64,000 bases of DNA from UBA3006 sp036746695. Its GTDB lineage: Bacteria > Actinomycetota > Acidimicrobiia > Acidimicrobiales > Ilumatobacteraceae. The notes beneath the pieces are model-generated. The model saw only the letters and a list, made by a program, of their open reading frames with translations, made no database searches and was not told the DNA's origin. This document shows positions 25,503-33,197 of the stretch, in pieces (the first letter of the stretch is position 1; each line of letters begins with the position of its first letter). Location of the stretch: positions 62,001-126,000 of the forward strand of contig DAIODP010000001.1 of the NCBI GenBank assembly GCA_036746695.1, in the 5' to 3' direction. The position numbers and the translations under genes are program-made.

Positions 25503-26925
25503 CGTCGACCTGATCGGCTCGGTATCGCACCGAATACACAGAATCACCCGACAAAATTGATCCACGCCCAAGCACTCGACCGTTCTGCCAATTTGATAAA
25601 CCCAGTTCTGGCCTATTCAAAGCGAACTGTCCATCAACCCAACGCGTGAAACCGTTTCCAACGAAAGGAGCTTCTGCATTTCGCCAAACAAAATCAAACT
25701 CATCTTTGTTGTCGGAAATGAGTGAAACGATGAAATTTGGGGCGTGTTTGTTAAATGCATGAACTGCAGCTTCGAGATCGTCGAAGACAAAAATGGACAG
25801 CTCAGGAACATCTTCCCATTCCCACTCCATAGATAATTCATCATCTTGCAGAGGAATCAAATCCAAAGCCACATCACATTCCGCCAACAATGACATTGAT
25901 TGTGGACAAGCGTGCACGATTGGCACTCGTTGACGGCGCTCACCCGTAGACGCAATTGCTTTCGCGATTATCGGAACCAAATCAGTAGCGGTGCTGTGTG
26001 GGACGGCGATCACATTCAACGTATTGCACACCTTTCGGTCGAGCGAATGCTCGATCACCAGCGACAACCGCTCAACATTGGGGCGCCCCCCAACCAACAT
26101 CCAAGCACCACCTGTGCCGTGCAGGCTCACAGCAGTTCCAGATTGTTGAGCTATCTCGCCTAATTGAGAAACCGCCGAACCGCTACCTCTTGCAACGGCT
26201 AGCGCAATCTTCCTATTTGCAAATAGGGCCCACGCCGACGAATGACTGGCCAAATCAAGTAGCACCACCGAATCAATAGGCAAACCCGCTTCATCCAACG
26301 CAGGACGGATAGCAAGCTCCATCATTGATCTAGCCGTTCCTAGTGCATCACTTCCAATTCGAAAAACGCATGTATTCCCCGAACGCAACACGCCAGTCGC
26401 GTCGGCGAAAACATTTGGACGACCCTCAAACACAAACGCGACGACACCTAAAGGGGCTACCTCGGACTGCACTTTCCATCCCTCGTGCTCCACAAGTTCG
26501 AGCACACGCCCTGTTGTCTGCGGCGCTTTTTGCCACATGTGCAAAGCATCCACCATTCCGTCAAGAACCTGGCTGGTAAGCACAAGGCGTGTTGTTTGCC
26601 TACCGCGATCCTTAGCCGACTCGACATCCAATGAATTGGCAGTGAGCAAAGCCGTGCGAATCTTTTCGTCAAGCAACCTTTCCACAAACTTTGTGTAGAA
26701 GAGTGTGATTTGCTCGGCATTGCAATTACCTAGTTCGCGAAAGGCTGACTGCGCCACCGAAACCGAAGCATCAACTATCGACATTTCGCCTCTGCTGACA
26801 TGCAGAATTTGCCCATCGCTCAAACCAAATAGAGCATCGCCGTCTACAAACTTCTCAACAATTGCATCATCTAGAACAACGGGATTGCCATTGATGATGA
26901 TTCGATCGCCGCTCTTCATCGTCAT
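25486..26925 (-). CDS. ProA-like aldehyde dehydrogenase (glutamyl phosphate reductase superfamily)
   Basis: The core resembles gamma-glutamyl phosphate reductase: EVAPLGVVAFVFEGRPNVFADA corresponds to the ProA substrate and cofactor loop, and VCNTLNVIAVP holds the catalytic Cys. At 479 residues it exceeds the usual about 415, mainly through an N-terminal extension of some 55 residues (NGNPVVLDDAIVEKF ... GQILHVSRGEM). The ProA IPRGG motif is replaced by VARGSG. It may act on a different acyl phosphate or aldehyde; proline synthesis is possible but unproven. The ATG at 26925 overlaps the Gfo/Idh gene as ATGA. Confidence 0.8.
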   Translation of the reverse strand: MTMKSGDRIIINGNPVVLDDAIVEKFVDGDALFGLSDGQILHVSRGEMSIVDASVSVAQSAFRELGNCNAEQITLFYTKFVERLLDEKIRTALLTANSLDVESAKDRGRQTTRLVLTSQVLDGMVDALHMWQKAPQTTGRVLELVEHEGWKVQSEVAPLGVVAFVFEGRPNVFADATGVLRSGNTCVFRIGSDALGTARSMMELAIRPALDEAGLPIDSVVLLDLASHSSAWALFANRKIALAVARGSGSAVSQLGEIAQQSGTAVSLHGTGGAWMLVGGRPNVERLSLVIEHSLDRKVCNTLNVIAVPHSTATDLVPIIAKAIASTGERRQRVPIVHACPQSMSLLAECDVALDLIPLQDDELSMEWEWEDVPELSIFVFDDLEAAVHAFNKHAPNFIVSLISDNKDEFDFVWRNAEAPFVGNGFTRWVDGQFALNRPELGLSNWQNGRVLGRGSILSGDSVYSVRYRADQVDVNLSR

Positions 26926-28016
26926 ACGTCCATCACATCCGAGATGCTAACCACGCGATTCTCTGCGATCGACATGTGTGCAGCCGCTCCAATGGCAACC
27001 GAACGCAAGCCATCACGTAATGAAACCTCGGGTTTCTTGCGCGACCAAATCGCTTCCTGCAGCCTTTCATGCTCTCTATACGAAGCACCGTGATGAAAGC
27101 CCGCATAGGGGGAAACGGCCGAAATCGAAACTTCATCAAACGCACCTATGCCCTGCGAGCGCAAACCGACTCGAATTGTCGATTCGGAAACCAGTGCTTC
27201 CAACTTCCCGATATCCCCTACGACACAGATTTCTTGCTCGTTCTTGCTTGCCTCTGCAAACATGCACAAATCCAGATGCGCCCTCACACCATTCTCGAAG
27301 TCGACGATCACAAAGGCGTTATCAAGAACGTCTGGAGTGAGGCCGCCATAACTCTCTTCAAGGTGGTTTACGCTTTGCGATCCACTGGCAAACACTTGCT
27401 TAGGTTCACTATTTGCAGCAATGCACATCAGGTCAAAAAAATGGCAACACTTCTCGACCAACGTTCCCCCAGTGTTCTTATTGAATCGGTTCCAATCATC
27501 TACTTTCTTGAGAAAAGGGAAGCGATGTTCACGAATCGAGACCATCTTGACAACACCCACATCGTTGGATGCAACTCGAGAAAGCAGTTCTGCAGTCACC
27601 GGCATGTAGCGGTACTCCAGCCCCACCCAAACAACCCGATCAGCAAAACCGACCTCCGACTCTTTTTCGATTACGCGAAGACAATCAAGTACAGAAGTGC
27701 AGAGGGGCTTTTCAATCAAAATGTGGCAGCGTGTTTCGAGGGCATCAAGAACGATGTCTATATGCGTATGGTTTGGAGTTGCAATCACCAAAACATCAAT
27801 GCCCTTCACAGCCAGAACATCGCGGTAGTCAGAAAACTGTGCAACACCAGAATCATGAAATAGCCCGGCTGCTCGGCGGAGACTCTCCTGGTTGGTGTCG
27901 CAGATAGCAACGACTTCGGCCTGTGGCAATTGGAGCAAGTTGCGAATGTGCTCGACGCCCATCATCCCTGTGCCGATCACACCGTAACGAAGGACTTCGT
28001 TGGCTGCAGTTGACAC
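26922..28016 (-). CDS. Gfo/Idh/MocA family oxidoreductase
   Basis: An NAD(P)-dependent oxidoreductase (364 aa) with an N-terminal Rossmann domain: YGVIGTGMMGVEHIRNL is the dinucleotide motif, and EKPLCTS holds the conserved Lys. The C-terminal alpha/beta domain has EKCCHFFDLM around the likely catalytic His. GTG at 28016 was chosen because TACGCT (28023-28028) sits 6 bases upstream; an ATG at 28046 is also in frame but would lie three bases from the divergent MBL start. It is translationally coupled to the ProA-like gene, which suggests the two act on one substrate. That substrate (sugar, inositol-like or other) is unknown. Confidence 0.87.
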   Translation of the reverse strand: MSTAANEVLRYGVIGTGMMGVEHIRNLLQLPQAEVVAICDTNQESLRRAAGLFHDSGVAQFSDYRDVLAVKGIDVLVIATPNHTHIDIVLDALETRCHILIEKPLCTSVLDCLRVIEKESEVGFADRVVWVGLEYRYMPVTAELLSRVASNDVGVVKMVSIREHRFPFLKKVDDWNRFNKNTGGTLVEKCCHFFDLMCIAANSEPKQVFASGSQSVNHLEESYGGLTPDVLDNAFVIVDFENGVRAHLDLCMFAEASKNEQEICVVGDIGKLEALVSESTIRVGLRSQGIGAFDEVSISAVSPYAGFHHGASYREHERLQEAIWSRKKPEVSLRDGLRSVAIGAAAHMSIAENRVVSISDVMDV

Positions 28017-28022
28017 GCCATC

Positions 28023-28028
28023 AGCGTA
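28023..28028 (-). promoter_or_regulatory. Leaderless -10 element for Gfo/Idh gene
   Basis: TACGCT on the minus strand, 6 bases before GTG at 28016. It lies back-to-back with the opposite -10 at 28035-28040. Confidence 0.45.
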
Positions 28029-28034
28029 GATCGC

Positions 28035-28040
28035 TACAGT
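28035..28040 (+). promoter_or_regulatory. -10 element for MBL-fold gene
   Basis: TACAGT, 9 bases before the ATG at 28050, giving a leader of at most a few bases. The divergent minus-strand promoter is only six bases away. Confidence 0.4.
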
Positions 28041-28049
28041 GCTCATGAC

Positions 28050-28781
28050 ATGAATACCGAAACCAACACTGACGACCGACTGTATTTCAAGCAACTTTTG
28101 GCCGGACGAGATTTCGCGAAATCAGACGATCTGGCATCACAGATGGTCAACTTTGTTTACCTTATTGGCGACCGCACTACTCGCGAGACACTCGTTATCG
28201 ACCCTGCATATGCGGTGTCGGAACTTCTAGACATTGCGCGGCAGGACGAGATGAATGTTGTCGGTGCGCTAGCTACCCACTATCACGCCGATCACGTAGG
28301 TGGCTCGATGATGGGAATGAACATCGAAGGGGCCGCAAGGTTGCTGCAGCTGGAAGACGTCCCTATTCATATTCAAACCGATGAGGCGCCATGGATACAA
28401 CGAACAACCGGAATCGCTCTTGACAGCCTCAGGCTTCATACATCTGGCGACAAGGTGTCGGTTGGCGAAATAGAAGTTACGTTGCTCCACACACCGGGAC
28501 ATACGCCGGGTAGCCAATGTTTTCTTGTTGAAAACATGTTGATTGCCGGCGACACGTTGTTTCTCGAGGGTTGTGGAAGAACCGACTTACCGGGAAGCAA
28601 TCCCGAGCAGATGTTCGAGAGTTTGCAACTATTGGAAAAACTCGATGAAGACGTAATCGTCTACCCCGGGCACCAATATTCGATACCAAAGAGCATGTCA
28701 ATGGGCGAAGTACGAAACACAAATTATGTGTTCAAGCCGAAGACCAAAGACGCTTGGATGCAATGGTTCGGCGGCGCCTAG
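28050..28781 (+). CDS. MBL-fold metallohydrolase
   Basis: A metallo-beta-lactamase-fold hydrolase (243 aa) of the glyoxalase II/persulfide dioxygenase-like group. Metal ligands are visible in THYHADHVGG, HTPGHTPGSQC, AGDTLF and YPGHQYS. The N-terminal YFKQLLAGRDFA and VNFVYLIGDR segments indicate a cytosolic enzyme. Thioester hydrolysis or persulfide oxidation is possible; the convergent sulfite-exporter-like gene mildly favours sulfur chemistry. The ATG at 28050 is used because the conserved YFKQLL block begins at residue 12. Confidence 0.88.
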   Translation: MNTETNTDDRLYFKQLLAGRDFAKSDDLASQMVNFVYLIGDRTTRETLVIDPAYAVSELLDIARQDEMNVVGALATHYHADHVGGSMMGMNIEGAARLLQLEDVPIHIQTDEAPWIQRTTGIALDSLRLHTSGDKVSVGEIEVTLLHTPGHTPGSQCFLVENMLIAGDTLFLEGCGRTDLPGSNPEQMFESLQLLEKLDEDVIVYPGHQYSIPKSMSMGEVRNTNYVFKPKTKDAWMQWFGGA

Positions 28782-28783
28782 GT

Positions 28784-29515
28784 TCAACCGAAGATACCGC
28801 CGAACAGGCTGCTCAACCCGCCAATCGTTAGCAAGATCAAAACCAACTTTTTGAAAAGTTCTTGCTGTACGTACTTCCGAATCACAACACCTAAAGAAAC
28901 GCCACTGGCCATGGCGGGTACTGCAACAGCCGCCATATTCGCATCACTGCGAAGAACCTCCCCGGCCACGCCGAACATCACCAGCCCGAAAGCGCCACTC
29001 ACCAAGAACACCATATTTAGTGTGGCTCGGAATGTGGCTGGATCAATCTTCCTAGCCTGCAACACAAACACCAGTGGTGGGCCATTAGTCGACGTTGCCA
29101 TCAGCAACACTCCGGAGAGAACGCCCATCAACCAATCGAGCCAAGATGAAATATGTTGAAGCTCAAGCCCCCGGGAAAGAACAAAAACGCCAAACAAGAT
29201 TGAAATACCAAGAACTATCTTCAGTGCACTCTGATTGGCATAGATAAACAAAAGCAAGCCTGCTGGAGCACCAATAACCGTTGAAAGCAAAAATCGCTTT
29301 GTCATCGTTGCATCGATATTGCGTCCAAACTGCCAGGATTGCAGAATATTACTCAATGTTCCGACAAACGATGAGACGATTACTGCCGATTGCAAATCGA
29401 TCACAACAACCATCAGGGGCACAGCGAGCAAAGCGAAACCGAAACCTGCAACGGACTGAACAACTGAAGTAGCAAAGATAATAAGTAGCACCAACACAAC
29501 TTGAGTTGTGGTCAT
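28784..29515 (-). CDS. TauE/SafE family membrane permease
   Basis: A polytopic membrane protein (243 aa) of the TauE/SafE sulfite/organosulfonate exporter family with about seven to eight membrane segments. The first is VLVLLIIFATSVVQSVAGFGFALLAVPLMVV, containing the family GFGFALLAVP motif. The second half has LSGVLLMATSTNGPPLVFVL, the repeat counterpart. The ATG at 29515 overlaps the aminotransferase stop as ATGA, so the shorter start is preferred to 29536. Its stop lies two bases from the stop of the MBL gene. Substrate is not determinable; the partner aminotransferase suggests an organic anion is possible. Confidence 0.9.
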   Translation of the reverse strand: MTTTQVVLVLLIIFATSVVQSVAGFGFALLAVPLMVVVIDLQSAVIVSSFVGTLSNILQSWQFGRNIDATMTKRFLLSTVIGAPAGLLLFIYANQSALKIVLGISILFGVFVLSRGLELQHISSWLDWLMGVLSGVLLMATSTNGPPLVFVLQARKIDPATFRATLNMVFLVSGAFGLVMFGVAGEVLRSDANMAAVAVPAMASGVSLGVVIRKYVQQELFKKLVLILLTIGGLSSLFGGIFG

Positions 29516-30873
29516 GATGCAATCGCCGAAATACATTCCCGAAACACGTCGGTGTGCTTGATCACGTCGGTTATGTCGTGGTAGACAGAAAATAGCGCCA
29601 TGTTATGAAATGGGGTGAGCAAAATACCCCTGTTAAGCGCCGCCAAATGAAGATAGGCCTCAAGCTCTGGATTCACGGAAGCAGCGGCTTGTGCGCCATT
29701 AACCGGAGGCGGACAAAACCAGTATTCGGCGCGACATCCAAGTTGCTGAACATGCCAATCCAAATCAAACTCGACACACACATCTTTTACGCCGTCAGCC
29801 CAGGCCTTAGCTAAACCGATTGTTTGCTCAAAGTCTTTTTCCAAGAGGCTCGAAGACAGCGTTGCTTTCATTGCAGACATAGCCAAGGCGCTCCCCGTTA
29901 GAGTTCCGCCAACTCCCGATACATCGAGATCGTGCCCAATCATCAACGCCTCCAACCGACGAGCGATAACCGCTGACATTCCGTAAGCCGCAACTGGGAT
30001 TCCACCGCCAATTGTTTTCCCGATCACGACGAAGTCGGGGTCGATACTCCACTCTCGCGTACACCCACCAGGCCCGGCGCAGATGGTGTGTGTTTCGTCG
30101 ATGATTAACAGCACGTCATACTTTCTTGTCAAGTCGCGAACACCTTGCACGTAACCATCGTTCGGCAGCACGATTCCGATATTCGTCAATGCGGGCTCCA
30201 TCAGCAAACATGCAATGTCTCCGGCAGCCAATGCTTTTTCCATTGCTTCAAGGTCGTTGAAGGGCACAGCAACAGTGGTCAGACCAGGGTCTACTTGTGG
30301 CCCAATGGCACCAGGACGACTCACCGTACGTCCGTCTGTATCCAGCACAACCAATGTTTCATCAACGGTGCCGTGATAACACCAATCGTGGACAACAATT
30401 TTTGGTCGCTTGGTTAGATGCCGTGCGAAGCGAAGCACAAAACGGTTCGCGTCGGTAGCGGTCATCGCAAACTGCCACTTTGGCAGCCCAAACCTTTGCG
30501 ACAAGTTGTTGGCTACCCATTGCGCATCTGCCGTCGGAAGCATGGTTGTTAATCCGCGTTTCAACTGCGCCCCAACAGCCGTAGACAATGCTTCGACGGA
30601 GTGTCCGGTCATCGCTCCCGTGTCTCCCAGACAGAAATCGACGTAAGCATGCCCATCTGCACAGGTGAAGGAACTCCCCTGAGCATTGTCAACAAAGAGT
30701 GGAAACGCGCCAGGCCAGCGAACCATCCACGGCATTGGCACCCCAGAAAGTAAACCTTCCTTGGCCTGCCGCGAGAGCTGTTGCGACTTCGGGTGTTTAG
30801 CCACAAAATCGGCTTCTTCGTGTTCCATTGCTGACGAAAGACGCCGAGAATCGATCAGGTTAGCCACAGCCAC
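29512..30873 (-). CDS. Class III PLP-dependent aminotransferase (GSA-aminomutase-like)
   Basis: A fold type I, class III aminotransferase (about 453 aa) related to glutamate-1-semialdehyde aminomutase. Features are FCLGDTGAMTGHS, the DWCYHGTVDET segment, LLIIDETHTICAGPGG with the PLP-binding Asp, and VIGKTIGGGIPVAAYG with the Schiff-base Lys. The N-terminus is uncertain: GTG at 30873 or 30867 gives VANLIDSRRLSSAMEHEE, ATG at 30828 is shorter, and an ATG at 30948 would overlap the divergent gene. Coupled to TauE/SafE and divergent from the carbamoylase operon, it may handle amino acids released there. Confidence 0.88.
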   Translation of the reverse strand: MAVANLIDSRRLSSAMEHEEADFVAKHPKSQQLSRQAKEGLLSGVPMPWMVRWPGAFPLFVDNAQGSSFTCADGHAYVDFCLGDTGAMTGHSVEALSTAVGAQLKRGLTTMLPTADAQWVANNLSQRFGLPKWQFAMTATDANRFVLRFARHLTKRPKIVVHDWCYHGTVDETLVVLDTDGRTVSRPGAIGPQVDPGLTTVAVPFNDLEAMEKALAAGDIACLLMEPALTNIGIVLPNDGYVQGVRDLTRKYDVLLIIDETHTICAGPGGCTREWSIDPDFVVIGKTIGGGIPVAAYGMSAVIARRLEALMIGHDLDVSGVGGTLTGSALAMSAMKATLSSSLLEKDFEQTIGLAKAWADGVKDVCVEFDLDWHVQQLGCRAEYWFCPPPVNGAQAAASVNPELEAYLHLAALNRGILLTPFHNMALFSVYHDITDVIKHTDVFRECISAIAS

Positions 30874-30908
30874 ATTCTTGCTGATCGTCAGCGGTCTGTG
30901 GAAATCTC

Positions 30909-30914
30909 TACACT
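30909..30914 (+). promoter_or_regulatory. Leaderless -10 element for the carbamoylase/Mo-hydroxylase operon
   Basis: TACACT, 6 bases, then GTG at 30921. It would start the eight-gene plus-strand operon with a leaderless message. Confidence 0.5.
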
Positions 30915-30920
30915 GAATTC

Positions 30921-32204
30921 GTGCAGGATCCGACAAACAAAACTTCATTAAGCGTCAACGATGTTGGCACCGCCAAGCTTCGAACCAATGGCGCACGAAT
31001 GATGGACCGCTTGATGGCGTTGGCAGAGATTTCGCCAATTCCTGGCGGTGGTAATTGTCGCCTTGCTTTGACAGACGAAGACAAACAAGGCCGAGATCTT
31101 GTTGTTCGCTGGATGCGCGACCTATCCATGGATGTTCAAATTGACGCCATTGGCAATGTCATAGGCACATGGCAAGTGGGCACTGGACTGCCAGTCATGA
31201 CTGGGTCGCACATTGACACGGTACGCACCGGCGGCAAGTACGACGGTAATTATGGTGTTCTGGCAGGTTTGGAAGTCGTAGAAACTTTGCAAAGCGAAGG
31301 ATTCTCGCCACAGCGCCCTTTATCGGTCGCGATTTTCACCGACGAGGAAGGCGCCAGATTTGCACCGGACATGCTCGGTTCTCTCGTGTACGTCGGTGGC
31401 TTGCCATTGGAAGAAGCGCTTGATACACCAGCAATCGACGGCCCCCGACTTGGCGATGAACTCACACGCATCGGTTACGCAGGGTCAATGCCATGTCCAG
31501 GCGAAGCACCTCATGCTTTTGTTGAGTTACACATTGAACAAGGACCCATGCTTGAGGCCAATGCTGTCCGGATTGGTTCAGTTACTGGCGTGCAGGGAAT
31601 ATCTTGGCAAGAGGTAACGATCACCGGGCAATCAAATCATGCCGGAACAACACCGATGAATCTTCGCCACGACCCCTTATATGTCGCATCGGAAATTGTT
31701 GTGTTTATCCGCAACCTTTCGCAGCGCTATGGCGGTCACCAAGTATGCACCTCCGGCAAAATTGATGTTCATCCAAATCTCATTAACGTTGTGCCAGCAA
31801 AAGCGACTCTCACGCTCGACATCCGAAACACCGACAACAACGAATTGATTCGCGCTGAATCTGAGGTGGCACAATTTTTGAAAGACATCGCCGAGCGTGA
31901 GGGTGTGTCAATTACCTCTAAGTCTTTGGCACGTTTTGATCCGGTTCAATTCGACGAGCGTGTGATTACCATCGTCCACGAAACGGCGAAGGAACTTGGC
32001 AATACCGTTCAAAGAATGCCATCGGGAGCGGGCCACGACGCGCAGATGCTGGCTCGTGTGTGCCCATCGGGAATGATCTTCGTGCCCAGCGTCAAAGGAA
32101 TTAGCCACAATCCTGCGGAACATACCGATGCCGCCGACTTGCAAGCAGGCGCCGACATTCTTCTTCACACCATGATCTCGCTCACCACCGCAACTTTTTC
32201 CTAG
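30921..32204 (+). CDS. M20 family N-carbamoyl-L-amino acid hydrolase / ureido hydrolase
   Basis: A dinuclear-zinc amidase (427 aa) of the hydantoinase/carbamoylase branch of M20, which includes N-carbamoyl-L-amino acid hydrolase, beta-ureidopropionase and allantoate amidohydrolase. Ligands are visible in GSHIDTV, GKYDGNYG, FTDEEGARF, HIEQGP and SHNPAEHT. The dimerisation domain carries TGQSNHAGTTPM and PNLINVVP. It is cytosolic. The start is GTG at 30921, supported by TACACT. First gene of the operon, it would release ammonia and CO2 from a ureido intermediate. Exact substrate cannot be told among the subfamilies. Confidence 0.92.
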   Translation: MQDPTNKTSLSVNDVGTAKLRTNGARMMDRLMALAEISPIPGGGNCRLALTDEDKQGRDLVVRWMRDLSMDVQIDAIGNVIGTWQVGTGLPVMTGSHIDTVRTGGKYDGNYGVLAGLEVVETLQSEGFSPQRPLSVAIFTDEEGARFAPDMLGSLVYVGGLPLEEALDTPAIDGPRLGDELTRIGYAGSMPCPGEAPHAFVELHIEQGPMLEANAVRIGSVTGVQGISWQEVTITGQSNHAGTTPMNLRHDPLYVASEIVVFIRNLSQRYGGHQVCTSGKIDVHPNLINVVPAKATLTLDIRNTDNNELIRAESEVAQFLKDIAEREGVSITSKSLARFDPVQFDERVITIVHETAKELGNTVQRMPSGAGHDAQMLARVCPSGMIFVPSVKGISHNPAEHTDAADLQAGADILLHTMISLTTATFS

Positions 32205-32217
32205 TAGGAGATTTCGC

Positions 32218-33141
32218 ATGACCAGACTGATCACTGTTGGGGCCGCACAACTTGGGCCGATCCAGAAACAAGACACACGCGAATCTGCTGTTCGCCGCAT
32301 GATCGCATTACTCAAGGAAGCGAGTGCCAAAAAGTGCGATTTGGTTGTCTTCCCCGAACTCGCCCTAACCACCTTTTTCCCCCGCTGGTTCGTGGAAGAC
32401 ATATCCACCGCAAATCACTGGTACGAGACCGAAATGCCTTCGCCAATCACGAGGCCATTATTTGACGCAGCAAAGGATTTGGGTATTGGTTTCAGTCTCG
32501 GTTACGCCGAACTGACAGCCTCTGGCGAGCGCTTCAACACTCAGGTTTTGGTGGAACGAGACGGAACAATCGTCGCGAAGTACCGAAAGGTGCATATTCC
32601 TGGGCACGAGGAACACGAACCGGACCGACCCTTCCAACACGCGGAGCGCTACTACTTCACTCCTAGCAACGATGGTTTTGGTGTATGGAAAGCTTTCGGA
32701 GGCCGAATGGGAATGATGATCTGCAACGATCGTCGCTGGCCCGAGACATACCGCGTAATGGGGCTCAAGGGTGTTGAAATGATCCTGTGTGGCTACAACA
32801 CCCCGATGCATTACGTGCCAGATCCATCACAAGATGTACTGCAAAGTTTCCACAATGCATTGGTGATGCAAAGTGGTGCGTATCAAAATGGCACCTTTGT
32901 TGTTGGCGTAGCCAAGGGCGGAGTCGAGGAAGGCGTTGAGGGTCTCGCGGATTCCAGCATCATTGCCCCATCTGGCGAAATCCTTGCGAAAACACAGACC
33001 AGTGATGACGAGCTAGTCACGGCGGTTTGCGACCTCGACTGGTGCTACCAATACAAGGACACTTTGTTTAATTTTGATCGTTACCGCAGGCCCGAGGTGT
33101 ACGGCCCGATCACCGGACAACAAGGCGTTGTTCTCGACTGA
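32218..33141 (+). CDS. Carbon-nitrogen hydrolase, N-carbamoyl-D-amino acid hydrolase-like
   Basis: A nitrilase-superfamily amidohydrolase (307 aa) closely resembling N-carbamoyl-D-amino acid hydrolase. The Glu-Lys-Cys triad lies in FPELALTTFFPRW, KYRKVHIPGH and MICNDRRWPETYRVMGLKG. These flanking blocks are characteristic of the D-carbamoylase group, as is CGYNTPMH. The ATG at 32218 has TAGGAG upstream, 13 bases after the M20 gene. Having both an M20 (L-type) and a C-N hydrolase (D-type) carbamoylase side by side suggests hydantoin or pyrimidine-type ureido products of either stereochemistry. Confidence 0.93.
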   Translation: MTRLITVGAAQLGPIQKQDTRESAVRRMIALLKEASAKKCDLVVFPELALTTFFPRWFVEDISTANHWYETEMPSPITRPLFDAAKDLGIGFSLGYAELTASGERFNTQVLVERDGTIVAKYRKVHIPGHEEHEPDRPFQHAERYYFTPSNDGFGVWKAFGGRMGMMICNDRRWPETYRVMGLKGVEMILCGYNTPMHYVPDPSQDVLQSFHNALVMQSGAYQNGTFVVGVAKGGVEEGVEGLADSSIIAPSGEILAKTQTSDDELVTAVCDLDWCYQYKDTLFNFDRYRRPEVYGPITGQQGVVLD

Positions 33142-33150
33142 GGCCACAAG

Positions 33151-33170
33151 GCTTTACAAAGTGTAAAACC
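33151..33170. promoter_or_regulatory. Operator-like inverted repeat upstream of fused Mo-hydroxylase gene
   Basis: TTTACA-AAG-TGTAAA (33153-33167) with GG/CC flanks. Its centre is about 38 bases upstream of the ATG at 33198, and so near -38 of the proposed leaderless start. That is a usual place for a transcription factor site. Confidence 0.4.
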
Positions 33171-33185
33171 GAAACCCAATAGGTG

Positions 33186-33191
33186 TATGGT
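33186..33191 (+). promoter_or_regulatory. Leaderless -10 element for fused Mo-hydroxylase
   Basis: TATGGT, 6 bases, then ATG at 33198. It suggests a second promoter inside the operon and favours this start over GTG at 33183. Confidence 0.45.
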
Positions 33192-33197
33192 AAAGCC

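Noticed and set aside
27069..27863. Plus-strand open frame of 264 codons
   Set aside because: Antisense to the Gfo/Idh gene, His/Asn/Cys-rich composition, no start signal.
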